NCBI GenBank assembly: GCA_024281055.1 | Contig: JAMXLF010000063.1 | Span: 1-64,000 of the forward strand | Direction: 5' to 3' | Length of the DNA: 64,000 nucleotides | Origin: Geobacteraceae bacterium | GTDB lineage: Bacteria > Desulfobacterota > Desulfuromonadia > Geobacterales > Geobacteraceae | Part shown: positions 57,766 to 64,000 of the stretch, piece after piece | Layout: each line of letters begins with the position of its first letter | Numbering within the stretch: position 1 is the stretch's first letter | Position numbers and translations under genes: made by a program | The notes under the pieces: model-generated | Databases searched by the model: none | Told to the model about the DNA's origin: nothing | The model's input: the letters and a program-made list of their open reading frames with translations, nothing else

Positions 57766-60463
57766 TATCTGTCGCCTGCAGGAGTCGATCCTTGATCTCG
57801 GTCAGCTTGTCCTCCGCGGTCACCTTGTGGCCAAAGATATCCTTGACGTAGAAGACGTCCGCCACCTGGTCCACCTTGGTAGAGATCTTGGAAACGCCGA
57901 TGTAGAGCCCGAGGTCGGTCAGGGTGCTCGTGATCCGGTAGAGGAGCCCCACCTTGTCGTGGGTGTAGATGTCGATGACCGTATAGTCGAAGGATACCTC
58001 ATTGTCAATCTCCACCCGCGAGGGAAAGCGCGGCTTCGGCTTTTCGACGAGGAGCGTCGGCCGCTGCCGCTTCGCCACAAGGGTCTGTACCTGCACCTTG
58101 CCGGACAGCACCTGGCCCATGTCCTCCTCCAGCCGTTTCCAACGGTTCTCGTCGGTAATGACGAACCCCTGCGGGGAGTTCACCTGGAGGATGTCGAGCG
58201 CCTTGCCGTTTGTGCTCGTGTGTATCTGAGCCCCGAGGATGTTGAAGCCGTTGGCGGCCATCACCCCGGTTATCTTGGAAAAAAGGCCGGGGATGTCCAG
58301 GGTGCAGATGGTGAAGTTGGAGTACCCCCGCTCCATTTCGTGGCTCACCCGGATGATCATCGACGCCTCGCTCAGGGCGAGCAGCAGCCGGACCTGCTCC
58401 GCCAGGACGGCAGGTGGATTGGAGAGGAGATGGCGGGTGGTGAGCGCTCTGAGCTCCTCCTTCACCTGCTGTACCGGGAACTCGTCCCCGAGGATCTCGA
58501 TCACCTTCCGTTTAACCCCCCGTACTCTCTCGCTGCTCGCCTCCAGTTGGAAATCGCCCCGCTCGAGCACCTGGAAGGCCTTCTCGTAGAGCTCCTGAAG
58601 GAGCAGGGCTTTCCATTCGGTCCAGACGTCGGGGCCGACCCCCTTGATATCCGCATAGGTGAGGAGGTAGAGCATCTTCAGGTTCTCGCTCTTCCCCATC
58701 TGCCGGGCGAACTGGATGATCATCTTCTCGTCGTGCAGGTCGCGACGCTGGGCGATGTGGGCAAAGAGAAGGTGATTCCTGATGAGGAACTCGAGCCGCT
58801 CGCTATCCTCCCGGCTAAGCCCCATGCGTCGGGCGATGGTGGGGACCATATCGGCCCCCTTGTCGGCGTGGCCGCCCCCCTCCCCCTTTCCCATGTCGTG
58901 GAGGAGAACGGCCATAAGAAGCAACTCCCGCTTGTCCACTTCGTTGGCAATCTGGGTGAGCAGCGGCAGGTCGTCGCGGTGTTCCCCCTTCCACAGCTTC
59001 ACGATCTCCTCTACGCAGAAGAGCGAGTGAATATCGACCGTGTAGATATGGTAGAGGTCGTGCTGTACCTTGCAGTAGATATGTTCGAACTCGGGGATGA
59101 AACGATTCAGGAATTCCAGGTGATGCATCAGCTGCAGGGTTTCGGCTACCCCCTTGTCGGCGCGAAGGATATTGAAGAAGGAGGTGTTGACCTCCCGGCT
59201 TCTGCGGAACTTGTCGTTTACCAGGTCGAGGCTCCGCCGTATGAGCCCCTTGACCTTGATATTGAGGGAAACCCCGTGCTTCTGGGCATACTCGAAGAGC
59301 TTCATCAGCCGGGCAGGGTCCTTTTCGATCACCGATTCATCGGGAATGACCAGTTCCCCCTTGAGGATGTAGAACCCTTCACCCACCGGTCGACGGACAA
59401 AATAGCCGAGGATCCGCCGCGCCCCTTCCTCTCGCTGGGCGCACCGGGAGACCATGAGCGAGGTGATATGCTCCACCCGGTTGGCATGCAGGTAGTAGTC
59501 CCGCATGAACTCCTCCACCGCCAGAGTCTTGCCCCGATCGACATAGCCGAAGAATTCGGCCAGCTTTTTCTGGGCGTCGAAGGTAAGTTGGTCGTTCTTG
59601 CGTCCTGCAAGGTAATGGAGCTCGTTGCGGATCCTCCACAGGTAGGCCAGTGACCCCCGATAGGTAGCCAGTTCCTCCTCGGACATGACCCCTTTGATGA
59701 TCAGCTCGTGGAGGTCGGTTATCTTGTACTTGACCTTGGAGACCCAGAGGGCGGTGTGGAGGTCGCGGAGTGCCCCTTCGCTCTCCTTCACATTGGGCTC
59801 GAGGATGTAGACGCTCGATCCGTACTTCTCCCGGCGTTTCTTCAGTTCCTCGACCTTTTCCCTGATGAACGCATCGCTTCGTTTAGCCAGGATCTGTGAG
59901 AGCCTTACCTTTTCGAACTCCTTGAAGAGGACACGGCTGCCAATGATGAAGCGGCTGTCAAGGAGGGCGGTCCTGACGGTGGAATCGCTGCTGGCCATCT
60001 CCACGCAATCGGCCGGAGTCCGGACGGAATACCCCACGTCGAGACGCATGTCCCACAGGAAGTAGAGAAGCTTCTGGGCGATGTCCTCCACCCTCCGCGG
60101 GTCCTTACTGTTGTAAAGGAACATGAGATCGATGTCGGAACAGGGGTTCAGCTCACCACGGCCGTATCCGCCGATGGCCACCAGGGTCAGCTGCTCGCGT
60201 TCCCGTCGATCGGCGAACAGGTCGCGGGTGATGCTGCGGAAGAGCTTTTTCACCAGGGTATCGGTCATTGCCGTGAGCGTCTTGACGACCCAGGCGCCGT
60301 CTGCCCCTTCGCGATGGCGCTGCTTCAGCTCTTCCCGGTAGTGATTGAGGAAATGCTTGCTGGCGGCAAGATAGAGGGGTCGCTTCTCCTCAAAGGAAGC
60401 CCGTCCCGAATCGCCGGAATCGTATGTTTCATCGGGGAAATATCTGTCGATATCGAATTCCAT
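57755..60463 (-). CDS. glnD: Bifunctional uridylyltransferase/uridylyl-removing enzyme GlnD, 902 aa
   Basis: ATG 60463 follows AGAGGT. Order of domains: nucleotidyltransferase (about 90-190; 'GGYGRGELNPCSDIDLMF' with the metal-binding SDID), a GlnD-specific helical region, HD domain (about 455-600; 'VLLHDMGKGEGGGHADKG'), and two C-terminal ACT domains (about 690-770 and 800-890). GlnD adds and removes UMP on PII proteins in answer to glutamine and so sets nitrogen control. Length is normal for the family. Confidence 0.95.
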   Translation of the reverse strand: MEFDIDRYFPDETYDSGDSGRASFEEKRPLYLAASKHFLNHYREELKQRHREGADGAWVVKTLTAMTDTLVKKLFRSITRDLFADRREREQLTLVAIGGYGRGELNPCSDIDLMFLYNSKDPRRVEDIAQKLLYFLWDMRLDVGYSVRTPADCVEMASSDSTVRTALLDSRFIIGSRVLFKEFEKVRLSQILAKRSDAFIREKVEELKKRREKYGSSVYILEPNVKESEGALRDLHTALWVSKVKYKITDLHELIIKGVMSEEELATYRGSLAYLWRIRNELHYLAGRKNDQLTFDAQKKLAEFFGYVDRGKTLAVEEFMRDYYLHANRVEHITSLMVSRCAQREEGARRILGYFVRRPVGEGFYILKGELVIPDESVIEKDPARLMKLFEYAQKHGVSLNIKVKGLIRRSLDLVNDKFRRSREVNTSFFNILRADKGVAETLQLMHHLEFLNRFIPEFEHIYCKVQHDLYHIYTVDIHSLFCVEEIVKLWKGEHRDDLPLLTQIANEVDKRELLLMAVLLHDMGKGEGGGHADKGADMVPTIARRMGLSREDSERLEFLIRNHLLFAHIAQRRDLHDEKMIIQFARQMGKSENLKMLYLLTYADIKGVGPDVWTEWKALLLQELYEKAFQVLERGDFQLEASSERVRGVKRKVIEILGDEFPVQQVKEELRALTTRHLLSNPPAVLAEQVRLLLALSEASMIIRVSHEMERGYSNFTICTLDIPGLFSKITGVMAANGFNILGAQIHTSTNGKALDILQVNSPQGFVITDENRWKRLEEDMGQVLSGKVQVQTLVAKRQRPTLLVEKPKPRFPSRVEIDNEVSFDYTVIDIYTHDKVGLLYRITSTLTDLGLYIGVSKISTKVDQVADVFYVKDIFGHKVTAEDKLTEIKDRLLQATDSEA

Positions 60464-60483
60464 ATAACCTCTAACGGGTTGTC

Positions 60484-60532
60484 CTGATGCAGGCAACCCA
60501 CCGGTCTTGATGCGGGCGACCCGCCGGTCGCC
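60484..60532. repeat. Tandem 23-bp repeat with hairpin
   Basis: TGATGCAGGCAACCCACCGG and TGATGCGGGCGACCCGCCGG occur side by side with 2-nt spacing. The second copy contains GGGCGACC-cgcc-GGTCGCCC, an 8-bp hairpin of a kind widespread in bacterial intergenic regions. It fills the gap between amiC and glnD. Confidence 0.75.
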
Positions 60533-60533
60533 C

Positions 60534-61910
60534 CTACTTCAGCGTTGCGGCATAACCGCGGATTCCATCGACGATACCGCTGGCGACCAGTTCCTGGTAG
60601 GCGGGGTCCTTGAGACGCTCCTCTTCCCGTGCGTTGCTCACAAAGGATGTTTCAACAAGAACGCTCGGCATGGTGGCGCCAACAAGCACATAGAATGGCC
60701 CCTGCTTGACACCCAGGTTCTTTACGCCATCGTACCGCCCGCTCACCCTGTTGTGAACGGCCTTCTGCACCTCGTCTGCAAGCCTGGCGGAATCGTTGAG
60801 CTTGTAGTTGGCCATGAGGTCGAAGAGTACGGCCTGGAGAAGGCTCACCTTCTCCAGAGTCGTGCCGTTCTCCTTGGCGGCCAACTGGGCGACCTTTTCG
60901 GTCTTGGCCAGGTTCAGGTAATAGGTCTCGATGCCGGAGGTAGCCCGGTTGAGCGCCGCATTGGCATGGACGGAGACGAACAGGTCGGCGCCGACCTTGT
61001 TGGCCAGGGCGGTCCGCTCCTGCAGTTCGAGGAACACATCGGTCGACCGCGTCATCACCACATCGACGCCGAGCTCCTCGCGCAGCTTTTTGGCAAGCCG
61101 AAGGCCGATCTGGAGCACCACATCCTTTTCCTTCGTCCCCCCCGCGCCCATGGCGCCCGGGTCGTGGCCGCCGTGGCCCGGATCGACGACGATGCGCCGG
61201 ATCTTGCCAGGCGACAGCCGGGCAGCAGGTGGAATCGATTTTTCCTCGGCAGGCACGACGGCGATGGCCGGAGGCGGCTCCGGAAGTGATACCAGCTCGG
61301 CTTCTCTCGGCCGGGATATTTCCTCGCGACGCTCTCCCTTGATGTCGACGATGATGCGGAAGGGATCGGAAAAGGCAACGACCTTGCAATCCCCGAGGCT
61401 CTCCAGGTCGAGTACCACCCGGACAGTATCCGCACGGTACTGGGCGACCCGGGCCATCTTGAGGAGCCCGTCGCCGACATGAATGTCTTTTACTCCCTGG
61501 GCCAGGCGGGCGCCGTTGATGTCGATATAGAGACGGGGTGGAGCGCCCGTATCGCGATTTGCCGGCAGCTGATGGTATTCGTATTTTGCATCACGGTCCA
61601 GGGTGACCGCGATCCTGGTATAGTCAGGGGTGGACCAGTGCCGTAGCTCCTTGACGATGGACGTCCCGGCACTTGCCGAGCCACCCTCGCCACCCGGCAG
61701 AGCGGCCGGTTTGACCGTGGCGGCAAGAGCCTTTTTCTGGACGCTGTTTTTTTTCATTTTGACGACCGCCGGCACGGCCTTTTTCTTCTTTTTCTTGTGG
61801 CCGGCCACCTTTGGGGCTTTGGTCGGCTCGTCCTCTTCGGCAGTGACAATATGCGGCAACCAGACAGCAAGCATCAGACAGCAGGTTATGAGAATGACTA
61901 GTCTCCGCAT
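60534..61910 (-). CDS. N-acetylmuramoyl-L-alanine amidase with AMIN domain, 458 aa
   Basis: Signal peptide (1-24), then a Lys-rich low-complexity stretch, an AMIN domain (about 80-185, 'LRHWSTPDYTRIAVTLDRDAKYEYH') and an Amidase_3 domain (about 230-455). Zn ligands: His in 'VVDPGHGGHDPGAMG', Glu in 'FLELQERTALAN', His in 'SVHANAALN'; catalytic Glu in 'VLVETSFVSNAREEE'. It splits peptide stems from septal peptidoglycan during division, directed by the AMIN domain. It starts 4 bp after the mutS stop and so shares its transcript. Confidence 0.93.
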   Translation of the reverse strand: MRRLVILITCCLMLAVWLPHIVTAEEDEPTKAPKVAGHKKKKKKAVPAVVKMKKNSVQKKALAATVKPAALPGGEGGSASAGTSIVKELRHWSTPDYTRIAVTLDRDAKYEYHQLPANRDTGAPPRLYIDINGARLAQGVKDIHVGDGLLKMARVAQYRADTVRVVLDLESLGDCKVVAFSDPFRIIVDIKGERREEISRPREAELVSLPEPPPAIAVVPAEEKSIPPAARLSPGKIRRIVVDPGHGGHDPGAMGAGGTKEKDVVLQIGLRLAKKLREELGVDVVMTRSTDVFLELQERTALANKVGADLFVSVHANAALNRATSGIETYYLNLAKTEKVAQLAAKENGTTLEKVSLLQAVLFDLMANYKLNDSARLADEVQKAVHNRVSGRYDGVKNLGVKQGPFYVLVGATMPSVLVETSFVSNAREEERLKDPAYQELVASGIVDGIRGYAATLK

Positions 61911-61914
61911 CGTA

Positions 61915-64000
61915 TCAGCTCATCCTTTTCAATTCGTCGAGCACATTCAGCGCTTCCAGGGGGGTCATCGTCGCTACATCCAGTGACTTCAGGCGGTCAC
62001 GCAAAGGATCGTCCGCCGCGAACAGGGAAAGCTGGGAGGTGCTCACAGGCGTCCGGCCGTTCTTGCGCCGAGCAATTCGCGGTACCCCTTCCTCGGCATA
62101 CTCCCCTTTCTCCAGGTTGACCAGGATCTCCCGTGCCCGATCGATCACCTCGGGGGCAAGCCCGGCCAGCCGAGCCACCTGAATGCCGTATGAATGGGAG
62201 GCCCCGCCGGGGACAATTTTGCGGAGGAAAATGATCTGATCGTTCCATTCCCTGACGGCGATGTTGAAGTTACGGACCCGGCTGCGAGTTACGGCCAGCT
62301 CAGTCAGCTCGTGGTAATGGGTGGCAAAGAGCGTCTTGGCGGCGTGGGCCTCGCAGTCGTGGAGGAACTCGGCCACAGCCCAGGCGATGGAAACACCGTC
62401 GAAGGTGGAGGTACCTCGCCCGATTTCGTCGAGAATGACTAGGCTCCGCGGCGTGGCCTGGCGGAGAATGTGGGCGGTCTCCATCATCTCCACCATGAAG
62501 GTGGACTGGCCGCGAGCCAGGTTGTCGGCAGCCCCCACGCGAGTGAAAATCCGGTCGACCAGGCCTATCCGCGCCTCGGCGGCCGGGACAAAGCTTCCCA
62601 CCTGGGCCATGAGGGTGATGAGCGCAACCTGTCGCATGAAGGTGGACTTGCCGGCCATGTTCGGGCCGGTGATGATCAGGAGCTGGTTTTCCCGGTTATC
62701 GAGCCGGGTATCGTTGGGAACGAACCGTTCCCCCAGGTGCATCGCTTCGATGACGGGATGCCGCCCGTCCACGATGGCGATGGTGTCGCCGTCGTCCACG
62801 AGGGGGCGGCAGTAATTCTGCTCATGGGCCAGCTCGGCCATGGAGAGGAGGACATCGAGGGTGGCCAGCAGGTCCGCGGTCCGCGCCACCCGCGCACCGT
62901 GGGCCGCGACCCGCTCCCTGATCTCCTGGAAAAGGGCATACTCCATCTCCACGATCCGCTCTTCGGCCCCGAGCACCTTCTCCTCGTACTCCTTGAGTTC
63001 GGGGGTGATGAACCGCTCGGCATTGGCGAGGGTCTGCTTCCGGATGTAGTCGGCCGGGATGGCCGCCAGGTTGGTCCGGGTGACCTCGATGTAGTAGCCA
63101 AAGACCTTGTTGTAACGGATTTTCAGGGAGTTGATGCCAGTCCGGGCCTTTTCCTGCGCTTCGAGCCGGGCGATGAACCCCTTCCCCTCCCGGCTGATGG
63201 CCCGCAACTCGTCCAGCTCGGCATTGTACCCCGTAGCGATGATCCCCCCTTCCCGCAGGACGAACGGCGGGTTCTCCACGATGCCGCAGCCGATGAGCTC
63301 GGCCAGGTCGGTCAAGGGATCGATCCCGGCACGCAGCTCGCACAGCAGCGAAGCGGAGGACGAGGAAAGGAGTTCCAGCACCGCGGGAATGCGCAGGAGC
63401 GACAGCCGGAGGGCCACCAGGTCCTTGGCCGAGGCGGATGCCAGGCTGATCCGGCCGTTCAGCCGCTCCAGGTCGTAGACGCCGTCGAGCTGAGCGGCAA
63501 GGTCTCTGCGCCGTCCCTGGTCATGCACCAACTCTTCGACCGCATCCTGGCGTTCCCTGACAGTCCGGACATTTATCAACGGATAGTTAATCCATTGCCG
63601 CAGCTTTCGCCCCCCCATGGCAGTGATCGTCCGATCCATGAGGCCGATGAGCGACCCCTTGCGTTTCCCCTCAGCCAGGGTGGCGGTCAGTTCCAGATTC
63701 CGACGGGTTGCCTCGTCGAGCACCAGGTATTCACGGGTCTTGTAGGGGATGATGTTCGTGACGTGGGCCGCCCTCCCCTTCTGGGTCTCCTCAAGATAGT
63801 GGAGAATCACGCCAGCCGCCAACACCCCTTCGTCAAGCCCCTCGCACCCCACGGCCTCCGCCGTTGCCCCGAAATGGTCCCGGAACTGGCGCTGGACGTA
63901 ATCCCGGTCGTATACCCATTCGTCCACGTAGGTAACGATCCGGTCGGCAACGAGGGAAGCGAAATCCTTCCCGCAGGTGGTGTCGCGAAAGGGAGCTGGG
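61915..64000 (-). CDS. mutS: DNA mismatch repair protein MutS (N-terminus beyond window)
   Basis: The frame stays open to the window edge, giving 694 residues of a protein usually about 870 long; the missing part is the first mismatch-recognition domain. Present are the connector, the core/clamp domains and the ATPase with Walker A '[15 protein letters not shown]', the '[12 protein letters not shown]' block (Walker B/signature) and 'LFATHYHEL'. The C-terminus ends with the short helical '[16 protein letters not shown]' of bacterial MutS. It recognises mispairs and starts repair together with MutL. Confidence 0.97.
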   Translation of the reverse strand, partial: PAPFRDTTCGKDFASLVADRIVTYVDEWVYDRDYVQRQFRDHFGATAEAVGCEGLDEGVLAAGVILHYLEETQKGRAAHVTNIIPYKTREYLVLDEATRRNLELTATLAEGKRKGSLIGLMDRTITAMGGRKLRQWINYPLINVRTVRERQDAVEELVHDQGRRRDLAAQLDGVYDLERLNGRISLASASAKDLVALRLSLLRIPAVLELLSSSSASLLCELRAGIDPLTDLAELIGCGIVENPPFVLREGGIIATGYNAELDELRAISREGKGFIARLEAQEKARTGINSLKIRYNKVFGYYIEVTRTNLAAIPADYIRKQTLANAERFITPELKEYEEKVLGAEERIVEMEYALFQEIRERVAAHGARVARTADLLATLDVLLSMAELAHEQNYCRPLVDDGDTIAIVDGRHPVIEAMHLGERFVPNDTRLDNRENQLLIITGPNMAGKSTFMRQVALITLMAQVGSFVPAAEARIGLVDRIFTRVGAADNLARGQSTFMVEMMETAHILRQATPRSLVILDEIGRGTSTFDGVSIAWAVAEFLHDCEAHAAKTLFATHYHELTELAVTRSRVRNFNIAVREWNDQIIFLRKIVPGGASHSYGIQVARLAGLAPEVIDRAREILVNLEKGEYAEEGVPRIARRKNGRTPVSTSQLSLFAADDPLRDRLKSLDVATMTPLEALNVLDELKRMS

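Noticed and set aside
57827-59653. 608-codon open frame on the plus strand
   Set aside because: It is the antisense shadow of glnD; the product has no family pattern and no ribosome binding site, as expected in GC-rich coding DNA.
1-64000. tRNA and rRNA genes, phage or complete insertion sequences
   Set aside because: I looked for cloverleaf ends, T-arm GTTCGAATC-type motifs and transposase or integrase motifs (apart from XerD) and found none convincing.

Overview
The window looks like chromosomal DNA of a Geobacter-type member of the Desulfuromonadia/Geobacterales. It is moderately GC-rich and carries many two-component systems, RND efflux, a hexaheme c-type cytochrome, bactofilin, and a mutS-amiC-glnD-xerD-apgM block that I recall from Geobacter genomes. 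I see no rRNA, tRNA, CRISPR array, complete insertion sequence or prophage. The accessory character is strongest at the left end (about 1-2000), which has AT-richer orphan genes and a gene remnant.

Layout. 1-2031: orphan small genes and a degraded acyloxyacyl-hydrolase (PagL-like) tail. 2032-3986: a DUF4382 lipoprotein and an outer-membrane protein. 4189-7719: a cysteine-rich exported protein, an OprC/NosA-type TonB-dependent (copper-type) receptor and a TonB protein, behind a promoter whose spacer holds a palindrome. 7894-11208: a Big_2 repeat lipoprotein, a beta-barrel protein and a coiled-coil lipoprotein, then a dead fragment of an NtrC-type regulator. 11463-15592: a polytopic membrane protein, an LpxR-like lipid A deacylase, a NarL-type regulator and a small Cys protein. 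15739-17029: three leftward small genes. 17321-27101: a histidine kinase and sigma-54 activator, then a possible sigma-54 promoter and a heavy-metal RND efflux operon with extra small genes. 27259-30016: diguanylate cyclase, DUF347 membrane protein and CDF transporter.

30186-35305 is a magnesium region. It has two M-box (ykoK) Mg2+ riboswitches, each with its own terminator. One precedes an Nramp-related transporter with non-canonical metal-site residues, a 57-residue membrane protein and a soluble PRC-barrel/MgtE-N/CBS protein. The other precedes an OprB-like outer-membrane porin. 35512-39390: an acyltransferase/hydrolase fusion, then a hexaheme cytochrome flanked by two copies of an inverted-repeat element.

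39405-44056 holds a SAM-I riboswitch with two transsulfuration enzymes, and immediately upstream the mercury methylation genes hgcA and hgcB behind a Cys-rich MarR regulator. The full-length hgcA frame contains one in-frame TGA directly after a Cys codon (TGC TGA). The upstream codons, ribosome binding site and spacing all fit one continuous gene, so I propose a selenocysteine-containing HgcA.

44105-53345: an SCP2/iron-sulfur-flavoprotein fusion, a class C beta-lactamase-like hydrolase, an APC permease, an M23 peptidase with an EF-hand loop, bactofilin, a ParM-like actin and an M20 peptidase. 53595-64000: a PAS histidine kinase, DUF523, and the apgM-xerD-glnD-amiC-mutS block, with mutS cut by the window edge.
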